A stretch of 64,000 bases of DNA from Gammaproteobacteria bacterium (GTDB lineage Bacteria > Gemmatimonadota > Gemmatimonadetes > Longimicrobiales > Gaopeijiaceae), in the NCBI GenBank assembly GCA_028819075.1, contig JAPPMM010000051.1, forward strand, positions 16,323-80,322, read 5' to 3'. The position numbers and the translations under genes were made by a program. The notes beneath the pieces are model-generated. The model was not told the DNA's origin, searched no databases, and saw nothing but the letters and a program-made list of their open reading frames with translations. Shown in pieces: positions 47,799 through 58,916 of this stretch; the stretch's first letter is position 1, and the number at the start of each line of letters is the position of its first letter.

Positions 47799-50075
47799 CT
47801 ACAACAGCGCCATCGGATCGCGGTCGATCAGAACCCGCGCGTCGGAGGGGGGACGGAAGCCCGTCGAGAAGGCTCGGGTGAGCGTTCCCAGGGCGCGCGC
47901 GGACGGGCTGCGCAGCAGGAAGTGCCAGCGCCACCGGCTCTGCAGGCGCTCGATGGGCGCGGGAGCCGGGCCGGTGAGTTCGACCCGTGTGCCGCGCAGC
48001 CGGCGCTCCACCCAGGTGGCCGCCTCCTCGGCCGCGGTCGCGGCGGTGTCGGGATCGGGGCTGGTCACGATCACGTTGACCAGGCGCGCGTGCGGCGGAT
48101 AGCCGGGTCCCGTGCGTTCGGTCAGCTCGCGCTCGGCGAACGCTTCGTAGTCGTGTTCGCGCGCCGTCCTGATGGCATAGTGGCCGGGCATGCGGGTCTG
48201 GATCACGACATCGCCGCCCAGGGTGCCCCGCCCCGCCCGGCCCGCAACCTGGCTCAGCAGCTGGAAGGTCCGCTCGCTGGCGCGGAAGTCCGGCAGGTGC
48301 AGGCCGACATCGGCATCCACCACCCCGACCAGCGTCACACGCGGGTAGTCGAGGCCCTTGGCGATCATCTGCGTCCCGAGCAGGATGTCGACCTCGCCGC
48401 GGCCCACGCGCCCCAGGATCTCGCTGTGCGCCCACTTGCGCGCGGTCGTGTCCACGTCCATGCGCGCGACCCGGGCCCGGGGGAAGGACTCGGTTACGAC
48501 GCGCTCCACCTGCTCGGTGCCGAGGCCCCGGCGTGAGAGCGCGCGGGATTCGCAGCGGCGGCAGCGGTCGGGCACGCGCTCCTCGTAGCGGCAGTGATGG
48601 CAAAGCAGCCGCCCGGTGGCGCGGTGGAAGGTGAGCGAGACCGAGCAGTCCGCGCATACCGGCACCTCCCCGCATTCCCGGCACTGGAAGAAGTTCGAGT
48701 ACCCGCGGCGGTTGAGCAGCAGAATTGACTGCTCGCCGCGTTCCAGGCGGAGGCCGATGGCGCCGGTCAGCTCGGGCGAGAGCACGGTGCGCCCGGTGGT
48801 CGAGGCGCGCGCGGGCCGGCCGCCGTTGCGCGGGTTCGAGGCGGATGCGGAAGGGGGTTCGCGAAGATCCACGACGCGCACGGGGGGCAGCGAGCCCCCG
48901 GTGGCACGCTCGGGAAGCCGCAGCAGCTCGAACTTGCCGCCGATCTGGTTCGACCAGCTCTCGAGCGACGGGGTCGCGCTGCCCAGCAGGCACAACGCGC
49001 CATCCTGGCGGGCACGCATGATGGCCACGTCGCGGGCATGGTACCTGGGGGCGTCGGACTGCTTGTAGCTGCCTTCGTGCTCCTCATCCACGATGATGGC
49101 GCCCAGGTGGGGGACGGGCGCGAAGATGGCCGAGCGGGCGCCGATGGCGATGCGACGGACCCCCGAGCGCAGTTGTCGCCAGGCGTCGTAGCGCTCCCCG
49201 TCGGAGAGCCCCGAATGAAGCACCGCGACGCGGTCGCCGAAGTGCGCGCGAAAGCGGGTCACGGTCTGGGGCGTGAGCGAGATCTCCGGCACGAGCACGA
49301 TGGCCGACCGGGCGCGCGCGTCCACGACCTCCTTCAGGAACTCGATGTAGACCAGGGTCTTGCCGGACGCGGTGACGCCGTGGAGCAGGACGGGTCGCGG
49401 CGCCGGAGCGTCCAGCGCGGACAGGAGCCGCCTCAGCGCGGCCGCCTGGGCGGGATTGGGCGTCAGGTCGGGAGGCGGCTCCGGACCGGTGGACGCGAAC
49501 GGGTCGCGTACGACCTCCTGGTCGCGGACCTCGACGATGCCCTTCTTCTCCAGAGCCTTCACCACGCCCCGGCCGATGCCCTGGTCGAGGAGCGAGGCGA
49601 GCGCCATCGATCCGGCGGCGCGCTCCAGAAACTCGTAGGCGGCCTTCTGGCGCGGGGCGCGCGCGAAAGCGTCGTCCCGCTCGGCGAGCGACTCCAGCCA
49701 GCGCGCGATGTGCGCGACCTTCCGGGTGCGCGCCATCGTCCCCGGCCCCCGGCCCGTCCCACAGAGCAGCGAGGGGAGGGCCGCTCGCAGGACAAGCCCC
49801 AGGGGAGCGATGTAGTACGCGGCCATCCAGCGGGCGAGCTCGAGGAGCCCCGGCGGCAGCGACGGCTCCTCTTCGAGAATTTTCGAGATGCGGCGCAGGC
49901 GCAGCTTCCCGGACCCGGGGCGTCCCGGACCGACCACCCATCCGACCCGCTTGGCCCTGTGGAAGGGCACCAGCACGCGGGTGCCCGGCGCCGGCCGGAG
50001 CCCGTCCGCAGCCAGGGCGTAAGTAAAGGTCTGGTCGACGGGAAGCGGGAGCGCGACTTCGACGCGGGACGGCAC
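47799..50075 (-). CDS. priA: Primosomal protein N' (PriA helicase)
   Basis: 758 residues, a superfamily 2 helicase that restarts stalled replication forks by loading the replicative helicase. N-terminal 3'-DNA-binding domain (EVALPLPVDQTFTYALA), Walker A GVTASGKT (233-240), DEEH box (330-333), ATPSLES motif, eight zinc-ligand cysteines (C465, C468, C474, C477, C492, C495, C505, C508) and helicase motifs V/VI (GTQMIAKGLDYPRV; FQLLSQVAGRAGR). GTG start at 50075, with no strong ribosome site. Length is usual. Confidence 0.97.
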   Translation of the reverse strand: MPSRVEVALPLPVDQTFTYALAADGLRPAPGTRVLVPFHRAKRVGWVVGPGRPGSGKLRLRRISKILEEEPSLPPGLLELARWMAAYYIAPLGLVLRAALPSLLCGTGRGPGTMARTRKVAHIARWLESLAERDDAFARAPRQKAAYEFLERAAGSMALASLLDQGIGRGVVKALEKKGIVEVRDQEVVRDPFASTGPEPPPDLTPNPAQAAALRRLLSALDAPAPRPVLLHGVTASGKTLVYIEFLKEVVDARARSAIVLVPEISLTPQTVTRFRAHFGDRVAVLHSGLSDGERYDAWRQLRSGVRRIAIGARSAIFAPVPHLGAIIVDEEHEGSYKQSDAPRYHARDVAIMRARQDGALCLLGSATPSLESWSNQIGGKFELLRLPERATGGSLPPVRVVDLREPPSASASNPRNGGRPARASTTGRTVLSPELTGAIGLRLERGEQSILLLNRRGYSNFFQCRECGEVPVCADCSVSLTFHRATGRLLCHHCRYEERVPDRCRRCESRALSRRGLGTEQVERVVTESFPRARVARMDVDTTARKWAHSEILGRVGRGEVDILLGTQMIAKGLDYPRVTLVGVVDADVGLHLPDFRASERTFQLLSQVAGRAGRGTLGGDVVIQTRMPGHYAIRTAREHDYEAFAERELTERTGPGYPPHARLVNVIVTSPDPDTAATAAEEAATWVERRLRGTRVELTGPAPAPIERLQSRWRWHFLLRSPSARALGTLTRAFSTGFRPPSDARVLIDRDPMALL

Positions 50076-50106
50076 TACCGGCGGCGCGCGGAGCCGTTTC
50101 GGCCCG

Positions 50107-51303
50107 TCAGCGGTCGAGCAGGAGGAAGACCTCCTCCTGGGGATCGGGCGTGGTCACCTCGGGTCCATCCTCGCCGAGATGAACGTCCACTTCGCTGCGC
50201 ACACCGATGTCGTCGGGCACGTAGATGCCCGGTTCAATGGAGAAGCCGATCCCCGGGAGCAGCAGGCGGGTGTCGCGCGTCTCCAGATTGTCGATGTTGG
50301 GGCCGCTGCCGTGGAGATCGACGTCGATGGAGTGCCCGGTGCGGTGTACGAAATGGCGCCCGTATCCGCGTGTGCGGATGAGCTGGCGGCAGACGTCGTC
50401 CACCTCGTAGCCGCACACCTCGTCGCCCGCGGCCGTGCGTTCGCGCAGAAACTCGATCGCGGCGTCGCGGGCATCGCGCACCGCCTCCCAGATCTTGCGC
50501 GTGCGGCGCGGGAGCCTGGCGCCCAGGTAGCCCATCCAGGTCTGGTCGGCGGGGATGTCTTCGGCCGTCGGCTTGCCCCACAGGTCGATGAGCAGGAGAT
50601 CGCCACGCCGGATCGGCTCGCCCTGGCCCACGGGCGCGTAGTGGGGGTCGGCGGCGCGCGGGCCGATGGCGACGATGCAGTCGACCTCCTCGGTGAGGCC
50701 GCCGGCGCCCAGGCGGGCGCGGATCCAGTCCGAGAGCGCGCCCTCGGTGGTGGGCTCCCCGGCCTCCACGGCGGCGGCGGCGCGCTCGAAAGCCTCGCGC
50801 GCGACGCGGGCCGTCACCGTGGCGGAGTGGCGGTGGGTGGCCAGCTGCCCGGCCGTCCATCGCGAATGAAAGAGCGACACCAGATCGCCCGAGCTTACCG
50901 CATCCACACCCACGGCCCGAAGCAGCTCCATCATCCCCCCGGGGACCCGGTCCAGGTACGGGATGGCCGAGCCCGGGGAGGTTTCGATGGCGAGCCGCGG
51001 GCGGCCGCGCACCAGATCGGCGAGCGCCGACTCCATCTCGCGCCACGACGAATAGACGCGCTTGCGCCAGGGCCAGTGCCGCCACGACGAGCCCTCGATG
51101 GCGTGAATCAGCGCCACCGGATCGCCGCGGTCGGGGACGAGCGTGAAGGAGCGGCGCGTGTTCCAGCCAAGGCCGACCATGGAGGCCGCGATGGGGTTCT
51201 GGCCGTGGAACTCGAAGAGCAGCCAGCCGTGCAGCCTCATGTCGGCGAGCGCCGCCTGCACCTGTTCGACGCCCTCGCGGGTCAGAAGGGGGCTGTCGGC
51301 CAA
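50107..51303 (-). CDS. M24-family (Xaa-Pro peptidase-like) metallopeptidase
   Basis: 398 residues from TTG 51303 with GGGAGG upstream. The C-terminal pita-bread domain has the expected ligands: Asp in LLLIDLWG, Asp in IPADQTWMG, His in HRTGHSIDVDLHG, Glu in SIEPGIYV and Glu in RSEVDVHL. The N-terminal half resembles the creatinase/prolidase N-domain (GWLLFEFHGQNPIA). It differs from the pepP product at 9656-10984, so two M24 enzymes lie in the window. Cytoplasmic. Probably cleaves Xaa-Pro dipeptides or peptides. Confidence 0.88.
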   Translation of the reverse strand: MADSPLLTREGVEQVQAALADMRLHGWLLFEFHGQNPIAASMVGLGWNTRRSFTLVPDRGDPVALIHAIEGSSWRHWPWRKRVYSSWREMESALADLVRGRPRLAIETSPGSAIPYLDRVPGGMMELLRAVGVDAVSSGDLVSLFHSRWTAGQLATHRHSATVTARVAREAFERAAAAVEAGEPTTEGALSDWIRARLGAGGLTEEVDCIVAIGPRAADPHYAPVGQGEPIRRGDLLLIDLWGKPTAEDIPADQTWMGYLGARLPRRTRKIWEAVRDARDAAIEFLRERTAAGDEVCGYEVDDVCRQLIRTRGYGRHFVHRTGHSIDVDLHGSGPNIDNLETRDTRLLLPGIGFSIEPGIYVPDDIGVRSEVDVHLGEDGPEVTTPDPQEEVFLLLDR

Positions 51304-51430
51304 GGGGTCCTCCCGTCGGGGGGTGAGCTGAGGCGCGGGTATCCTCCCGCGGGGGATGACGTCCGGCCGGGTTCTGCGGGCCGCGAATAGTAGGAGCCGC
51401 CCGCAAGCGATTCAACAAGAGCAGGCGGCA

Positions 51431-52407
<977 letters not shown>

Positions 52408-52408
<1 letters not shown>

Positions 52409-55400
52409 CAGCCGGCCGCGTCCTGACCGGCCGCGACCAGGTCGGCGGACGCGGCGGGCGGCGCCGCTGGCCCGTTGCCGTTGCCGGATGGCGCCAGGCG
52501 GTCCTGCAGGCTCCTCACCTCCGGTGCGCGCGACCGCAGCGCGATCACGGCATCGCACGCCGCGGTCATCGCCGACATGGTGGTGAGGTACGGAACGCCG
52601 TTGGTGATGGCGGCCCGCCGCATCCTGAAGTCGTCGTACTGCGACTTCTTGCCCAGGGGGGTGTTCACCAGCAACTGGGCCCTGCCGCTCACGATCATGT
52701 CCACGATGTCGGGGCGGCCTTCGTTCACCTTGAAGATCCGCTCGGCGGGCACGCCCAGCCGGTTCAGGTACGCGCAGGTGCCCGCGGTGGCCAGGATGCG
52801 GAATCCCAGGTCGTGGAAGCGGCGAGCAAGCGGGGTCACGGTCGGCTTGTCGGAGTCGTTGACGGTGATGATCACCGTGCCGCCGCCCTCGGGCAGATGG
52901 TTGCCGGCAGAGGTCTGCGCCTTGGCGAAGGCCATCCCGAACGAGTCGTCGAAGCCCATCACCTCTCCGGTCGAGCGCATCTCCGGCCCGAGCAGGACAT
53001 CGACGTCGAAGCGGTTGAAGGGGAACACGGCCTCCTTCACCGCCACCCCGGGAACCGAAGGCTCTCCGGGCACGTTCAGGTCGGCGAGCCGCTCGCCCGC
53101 CATCACGCGCGCAGCCAGGCGCGCCAGCGGGACCCCGGTGGCCTTCCCCACGAACGGCACCGTGCGCGAAGCGCGCGGGTTCACCTCCAGCACGTAGACC
53201 CGCCCGTCGCGGATGGCGTACTGCACGTTCATGACCCCGATCACGCCCAGCTCCAGCGCGAAGCGCCGGGTGAGCTCGCGCATCTCCTCGAGCTCGGCGC
53301 CTGTCAGCAGGTACGGGGGCAGCACGCAGGCGGAATCCCCGGAGTGGATGCCGGCTTCCTCGATGTGCTGCATGATGCCGCCGATCACGACGTCGGTGCC
53401 GTCCGAAAGCGCGTCCACGTCCGCCTCGAAGGCGTCCTCCAGGAAACGGTCGATCAGAACCGGGTGCTCCGGCGCCGCCTCCATCGCCCGGACGAAGTAG
53501 CTGCAGAGCGAGGCTTCGTCGTACACGATGTGCATCGCCCGTCCGCCAAGGACGTAGCTCGGCCGCACCAGCACCGGGTAGCCCACCCGGCGCCCGACCT
53601 CCACCGCCTCCTCGACGCTGATGGCCACCCCGTTGGGCGGCACGGCCGCGCCGATCCGGCGGCACAGGCGCTCGAAGCGCTCGCGGTCCTCGGCCCGGTC
53701 GATGGCGTCGACCGGCGTGCCCAGGATGGGGGCGCCCGCCTCGGCCAGTCCCTTCGCCAGCGAGAGCGGGGTCTGGCCGCCCAACTGCACCACGACGCCG
53801 ATCGGCTTCTCGCGCTCGACGATCTCCAGCACGTCCTCCAGCGTCAGCGGCTCGAAGTAGAGCTTGTCGGAGACGTCGAAGTCGGTGGAGACGGTTTCCG
53901 GGTTGGAGTTGACCATGATGGTCTCGTAGCCGGCCTCGCGCAGCGCGAGCACCGCCTGGACGCAGCAGTAGTCGAACTCGATCCCCTGGCCGATGCGGTT
54001 CGGGCCGCTCCCGAGGATGAGGACCTTGTCGCGATCCGTCGGGTCGGACTCGTCCTCGTCCTCGTACGACGAGTAGTAGTAGGGCGTCGCGGCCGGGAAC
54101 TCGCCCGCGCAGGTGTCCACCACGTTGTAGGTCGGCCGAATGCCCAGGGCGTGCCGGCGCGCCCGCACCTGCGCCTCGGTCTCGCCGCGAAGGGCGGCCA
54201 GCTGCCGGTCCGAGAAGCCGTCCCGCTTCATCGCCCGCAGATGGGCCGGCGTCACCCGGGTGACGCTCGCGTATTCCTGCTCGTCTTCGATCACCTGCAT
54301 CAACTGGTCGAGGAACCAGGGGTCGATGCCGGTGGCGCGATGGACATCGCCAAGGGTCAGGGGCGGCTCGGTTGCGGCCCCTTCCCCGCCCCGCAGCACC
54401 GCTTCGAGCGCACGCCTCAACTGGAACGGACGCTCCGCCGTGGGGATGCGCAGCGCCGCCAGCAGGCTCGCGCGGTCGTCGCTCTCCAGCCCGTCGTCGG
54501 CCAGAGACTTGCCCGCGGTCCATCCGGCACGCCCGACCTCCAGCCCCCGCAGCCCCTTCTGCCACGACGCCAGGAAGGTGCGCCCGATGGCCATGGTTTC
54601 GCCGACGGCCTGCATCTGCACCCCGAGCACGCCGTCCGTCTCCGGAAACTTCTCGAAGGCGAAGCGGGGGAACTTGGTCACCACGTAGTCGAGCACCGGC
54701 TCGAAGGAGGCGGGCGTGGTGCGGGTGATGTCGTTGGGAAGCTCCGAGAGCACGAAGCCCACCGCGAGCTTGGCGCCCACGCGCGCGATGGGAAAACCGG
54801 TGGCCTTGGAGGCGAGCGCGGAGGAGCGCGAGACCCGCGGATTCATCTCCACCACGAGCAGTTCGCCATCCTCCGGATTCACCGCGAACTGAATGTTGCA
54901 GCCCCCGGCCTCGACGCCGATTTCGCGGATGACGGCGATGGCGGCGTCGCGCATCGTCTGGTATTCCACGTCGGCGAGAGTCTGGGCGGGAGCCACCGTG
55001 ATCGAGTCGCCGGTGTGGATTCCCATCGGATCGAAGTTCTCGATCGAGCACACCACGATCACGTTGTCGGAGGCGTCGCGCACCACCTCCAGCTCGTACT
55101 CCTTCCACCCGATCACGCTGCGGTCGATGAGGACCTGGGTGATGGGCGAGGCGTCCAGCCCCCGTCGCACCAGGTCGTCGAACTCCTCGGCGTTGTAGGC
55201 GATGCCGCCGCCGGTGCCGCCCAGGGTGAAGCCGGGACGGATGATCGCCGGATAGCCGGTCCCGGCCACCAGGGCGCGCGCCTGCTCCATGGAACCGGCC
55301 ACTCCGCCCGCGGGCACCTCCAGCCCGATGCGGCGCATGGCCAGCGTGAACTCCTCGCGGTCCTCGCACATGGAGATGGAGCGGGCGTTGGCGCCGATCA

Positions 55401-55743
55401 GCTCGACGCCGTAGCGCTCGAGCACGCCCGCCTGCTCCAGTTCCATCGCGATATTGATCGCGGTCTGGCCGCCCATGGTGGGGAGCAGCGCGTCGGGGCG
55501 CTCGCGCTCGATGACCCGCTCCACCCACTCGGCGGTGAGGGGCTCGATGTAGGTGCGGTCGGCCAGCTCCGGGTCGGTCATGATGGTCGCCGGATTGGAG
55601 TTGACCAGCACGACCCGGTAGCCCTCTTCCCTCAGCGCGCGGACCGCCTGCGTCCCGGAGTAGTCGAATTCGCAGGCCTGGCCGATGACGATCGGCCCGG
55701 ATCCCAGGATGAGGATGTTTTCGAGGTCGGTCCGCTTAGGCAC
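52408..55743 (-). CDS. carB: Carbamoyl-phosphate synthase large subunit
   Basis: 1111 residues. Two homologous ATP-grasp halves: the first starts [24 protein letters not shown], the second [23 protein letters not shown]. The oligomerisation region lies between them, and a C-terminal MGS-like allosteric domain ([28 protein letters not shown]) follows. It makes carbamoyl phosphate from bicarbonate, ATP and glutamine-derived ammonia for arginine and pyrimidines. The extra C-terminal 30 residues are Ala/Pro/Gly-rich. GTG start at 55743. The glutaminase subunit carA is not adjacent; the gene before carB encodes a 40-residue membrane protein. Confidence 0.97.
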
Positions 55744-55858
55744 GTTCGGCTTCTGATTTCTCCGATTCCGTGCGCACGGCCTTGGAGAGCACCAGGGCGA
55801 AGCCGCCCCAAACGAACGCGCCGATCACGATCATCGTGACCCAGGTAGCCGTCGTCAA
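55736..55858 (-). CDS. MetS-like small membrane protein
   Basis: 40 residues from TTG 55858 with GGAG eight bases upstream. A single transmembrane helix ([22 protein letters not shown]) is flanked by TTAT and a charged tail ([12 protein letters not shown]). The pattern of short N-terminus, MI, WGG in the helix and basic end resembles MetS, the small subunit that assists some bacterial NSS-family transporters. An NSS transporter gene lies 3 kb away on the same strand (58917-60374). The stop overlaps the carB GTG by 8 bases. Too small for statistical support; the evidence is motif, ribosome site and genome context. Confidence 0.6.
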   Translation of the reverse strand: MTTATWVTMIVIGAFVWGGFALVLSKAVRTESEKSEAERA

Positions 55859-56003
55859 AGAGTGGGCTCCAGCGAGGGGGTAGGGGTGAGATCGGGTCCC
55901 CGTAAACTGACCGGGCACCCAGGCGGAAGCAACCCGGCGATCGCGCGCTCAGCCGGGGCGACGCCGATGACCGCGGGCCCGGACGGAAGCGAGCGGCGAG
56001 AGC

Positions 56004-56603
56004 TCAACCGGCTCTCTGTTTCGCGCGCCTGCGTGCCGCCAGGTCCTCGGCGCGCACCTCCAGCACGTCGGCGACCGTCCGCATGCCGTCGATGACGTTC
56101 TGGATGTGCTGGGGCCGCGGAATGCCGATGAGTTCGACCCCGCGCGCCACTTCCCCGCGGTGCACCCCGGCGGCGAAGGACTTGTCCTTCAGCTTCTTGG
56201 CCACCGACTTGGGTTTCAGGTCGTCGATGCCGTTGGGACGCACCAGGCAGCATGCGTACACCAGCCCGCTCAGCTCGTCGCAGGCGCACAGGACCTTGTC
56301 GAGGTCGGTCTCCGGCGGAACGTCCGTGAGGTCCGGATACCCGTGCGCCAGCACGGCGTGGATGACCTCCTCCGGGTAGCCGTCCTCGCGCAGGCGCGCG
56401 ACCCCGCGGTGCGGGTGCTCGTCCGGGTGCTTCTCCCAGTCCAGGTCGTGCAGGAGGCCGGCCAGGCCCCAGGTCTCCTCGTCGGCTCCGTACTTGCGGG
56501 CGTAGAAGCGCACGGCGGCCTCGACCGCGTACATGTGCTTCCTGAGCCCCTCGTTGTCGACCCATTCGTGCAGCAGGGCCAGCGCGTCCTGGCGGCTGGG
56601 CAT
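56004..56603 (-). CDS. HD-domain hydrolase
   Basis: 199 residues with metal-binding HD motifs: LAGLLHDLDWEKHPDEHPHRGV carries H-D plus nearby His, and AVLAHGY and DELSGLVYACCLVRPNG complete the pattern seen in putative HD phosphohydrolases. These cleave phosphate from nucleotides or related compounds; the substrate is unknown. AAGGA lies about nine bases before the ATG at 56603. It follows nth by 26 bases on the same strand. Confidence 0.85.
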   Translation of the reverse strand: MPSRQDALALLHEWVDNEGLRKHMYAVEAAVRFYARKYGADEETWGLAGLLHDLDWEKHPDEHPHRGVARLREDGYPEEVIHAVLAHGYPDLTDVPPETDLDKVLCACDELSGLVYACCLVRPNGIDDLKPKSVAKKLKDKSFAAGVHRGEVARGVELIGIPRPQHIQNVIDGMRTVADVLEVRAEDLAARRRAKQRAG

Positions 56604-56629
56604 CGGGCGTCGTCCTTGGTTGGGTGGGT

Positions 56630-57277
56630 TCACACGCTCGACGAAGGGCACAGGCGCGAAAGCGCGCACTCCTCGCAGCGGGGTTTTCGGGCCGCGCACA
56701 CCTGGCGGCCGTGGAAGATCAGGAGATGTGCGAGCAGTGTCCAGCGCTCGCGCGGGAAGAGCTTCATGAGGTCGCGCTCGATGCGCACGGGATCCGGATA
56801 GCGGGTGAAGCTCATCCGGTTCGCGAGGCGCTTCACGTGCGTATCCACGACCACCCCCTCGTCGATGCCGAAGGCGTTGCCGAGGATGACGTTGGCGGTC
56901 TTGCGGCCTATGCCCGGCAGCGCCATCAGCTCCTTCATGTTGCGCGGCAGCTCGTTTCCGTGCTTTTCGGCAACCGCCGTCGCCATGCCGATCAGATTCT
57001 TCGCCTTGTTGCGGAAGAAGCCGGTGGAGTGGATGAGCTGCTCGAGCTCGCCCTGGCGCGCGCCGGCCAGGTCCAGCGCCTCCGGATAGCGCTCGAACAG
57101 GGCGGGCGTCACCTTGTTCACCCGCTCGTCGGTGCATTGCGCCGAGAGGATGGTCGCGACCGCCAGCTCGTAGGGATTGCGGTGGTGGAGGGCGCAGTGC
57201 GCGTCCGGGTAGCACTCGACAAGCAGGTCGTAGATGCGCGCGGCCCGCTCCTTCCTCGCCTTGACCGACTCTCTCAT
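56630..57277 (-). CDS. nth: Endonuclease III
   Basis: 215 residues, a base-excision-repair glycosylase/AP lyase for oxidised pyrimidines. The helix-hairpin-helix LPGIGRKTANVILG has catalytic K126, the catalytic Asp145 is in VVDTHVKR, and the C-terminal [4Fe-4S] loop is C-X6-C-X2-C-X5-C (CAARKPRCEECALSRLC). All key residues are present. The start overlaps the end of the upstream unknown gene (ATGA). Confidence 0.96.
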   Translation of the reverse strand: MRESVKARKERAARIYDLLVECYPDAHCALHHRNPYELAVATILSAQCTDERVNKVTPALFERYPEALDLAGARQGELEQLIHSTGFFRNKAKNLIGMATAVAEKHGNELPRNMKELMALPGIGRKTANVILGNAFGIDEGVVVDTHVKRLANRMSFTRYPDPVRIERDLMKLFPRERWTLLAHLLIFHGRQVCAARKPRCEECALSRLCPSSSV

Positions 57278-58116
57278 GGCGCCTCCGCGGTTATGATCGG
57301 TCGCCAGGGCAAGGTGCTCGCAAGGGGCGCGCGGCTGGACGTTGCCGGGTCGGCGTCCCGCTCCGACGGGCCGGAGCCGCCGTCACCACCCTTCGTGGGT
57401 GCACCGGCGCGCAGCGATCCCCGCTCCAGCTGCCAGAAGAGTCGCCCCGCGAGCTTCACCACCTCGCCGAGCGTCTCGATCGAGCACAGGTCCTCGCCGC
57501 CCGGCAAGGTACTCGCGAAGTCGTCGCCCCGCTCGCGCACGTTCGCGGCAGCCCACCGGCTCGCCTCCTCCCCGGGTATCTCCGGGACGGGCATGACCCC
57601 CAGCCCGGGACGGTCCGCCCGCATTCCGCTCGCCACCATGAGGTGCAGGCGATGAGCGGGGGTGAGCACCCAGAAGAAGCCGTCGAGCGCCTCCGCAGGG
57701 CCGCCGGCCTCGGGACGCGCCCAGAACAGGTAGTGCGGCAACTGCACGTATCCGGCCCGGGAGGGCGCCGCGAAGTCCCAGTCGTTCGGCCCGGAGCGCA
57801 GGCCGGCGCGCGTCACCTGGTGGGCGGCTTCGTTCCCGAGGAGGTACAGGTGCTCCCCGGCGCTCCAGAAATGGAAGGCATGAAAGAGGATGACGCCGTA
57901 TTGCACGAACAGGACCGGGTTGTCGTCCTCGACACGGATGTCGCCGATCGCGCGCCGCGACTGTTCGAGCATGCTGAAGGCGCCCGGGTCCCAGATGTCC
58001 ACGCCCCGCCGGTCCGCCTCGTCCCGGATCAGCTCGAAGCGCTCCTCCGCGAAGGCCCGGCCCGGGAGGGCCATCTCGTACGGAGTGACGCGGGCGTAGC
58101 GGTCGTGAATCCTCAT
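57274..58116 (-). CDS. Conserved-looking protein of unknown function
   Basis: 280 residues, coupled at both ends: its ATG overlaps the zincin-like gene stop and its stop overlaps nth. The N-terminal 230 residues look globular and mildly acidic, with a hydrophobic aromatic stretch (PVLFVQYGVILFHAFHFWSAGEHLYLLG) and FFWVLTPAHRLHLMVASGMR. The last 50 are disordered (Gly/Ser/Pro). No signal peptide, metal site or nucleotide motif seen. Tight coupling makes it a real gene. A function with the zincin-like neighbour is possible. Confidence 0.75.
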   Translation of the reverse strand: MRIHDRYARVTPYEMALPGRAFAEERFELIRDEADRRGVDIWDPGAFSMLEQSRRAIGDIRVEDDNPVLFVQYGVILFHAFHFWSAGEHLYLLGNEAAHQVTRAGLRSGPNDWDFAAPSRAGYVQLPHYLFWARPEAGGPAEALDGFFWVLTPAHRLHLMVASGMRADRPGLGVMPVPEIPGEEASRWAAANVRERGDDFASTLPGGEDLCSIETLGEVVKLAGRLFWQLERGSLRAGAPTKGGDGGSGPSERDADPATSSRAPLASTLPWRPIITAEAP

Positions 58117-58877
58117 CGCGGATCAGCGGGCCTGCCGGGATCCGGGACCGGCGCGGAAGCGCCTCCCGTCCGGCGGCCGACCGCCTCCGACTCCCACAGC
58201 TCCTCCGCGGGCCGCTTCAGGAACGCCTCCCACCATCTTCGCTTGCGCACCAGCACAAGCTGAAGCTCTCCCGGCCCGCAATCGACACCGTCGATCCAGA
58301 CGAAGTGCGCATCCCCGAGCCGCTCGGGCGCATCGATGCGAAAACCCTCGCCGCGCCAGTCGAAACGCACCTCACCGGCCCGCGCAAGCCGCTCTTCCGT
58401 CCACTCCTGCTCGATGAAGAAATCGGTCTCGACGCGGAAGACACCGGGGGCAATCTCATTCCCCGACTGATAGTAGCAGGGATCGAAATCGAGCCCTTCG
58501 CTCCGCTTGAACGACTCCTCCATGGCGTAGTCGACGCCGCCGAGTTCATCCTGGTCCGCGAGCGACTCGAGGTGGTGCCGCACCTCGTGGGTGAGGGTCT
58601 CCCACAGCTCGCCCTCCCAGTCGAAGCCGGGATCGAGCCGGGACAGCTCGCGGAACGAGCCGTAGTAGAGGGCCACCACCGAGCGCGTGGTCTCGGGCCC
58701 CTGCCAATCCGACGGATACGACTCCGTCGAGCACATGCCCAGCGTGTAGATGTCCGGGAACACCGGATGCGGGAGCGCCTCCTGGCGCACCGAGAGCCCG
58801 TCCAGCCCGCTCGTGTACTCTTCCGGAATCTCGCCAAAGGCGCGCCGCGCGGCCCTCTCGAACTCGCGAAACCTCAT
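58113..58877 (-). CDS. Zincin-like metallopeptidase-fold protein
   Basis: 254 residues. FREFERAARRAFGEIPEEY followed by LYYGSFREL and WETLTHEVRHHLESLA matches the pattern of the small zincin-like family, with HEVRHH giving the HExxH zinc motif. Downstream there is no clear third ligand, which is usual in this family. The C-terminal half (FDPCYYQSGNEIAPGVFRVETDFFIEQEW) is an unassigned domain. I used the ATG at 58877; a TTG at 58898 is in frame. It could be a cytoplasmic protease or an inactive relative. Confidence 0.75.
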   Translation of the reverse strand: MRFREFERAARRAFGEIPEEYTSGLDGLSVRQEALPHPVFPDIYTLGMCSTESYPSDWQGPETTRSVVALYYGSFRELSRLDPGFDWEGELWETLTHEVRHHLESLADQDELGGVDYAMEESFKRSEGLDFDPCYYQSGNEIAPGVFRVETDFFIEQEWTEERLARAGEVRFDWRGEGFRIDAPERLGDAHFVWIDGVDCGPGELQLVLVRKRRWWEAFLKRPAEELWESEAVGRRTGGASAPVPDPGRPADPR

Positions 58878-58916
58878 CACCTTGCCGTACCCGGACAACC
58901 ATCGGCCCGCCCGTCG

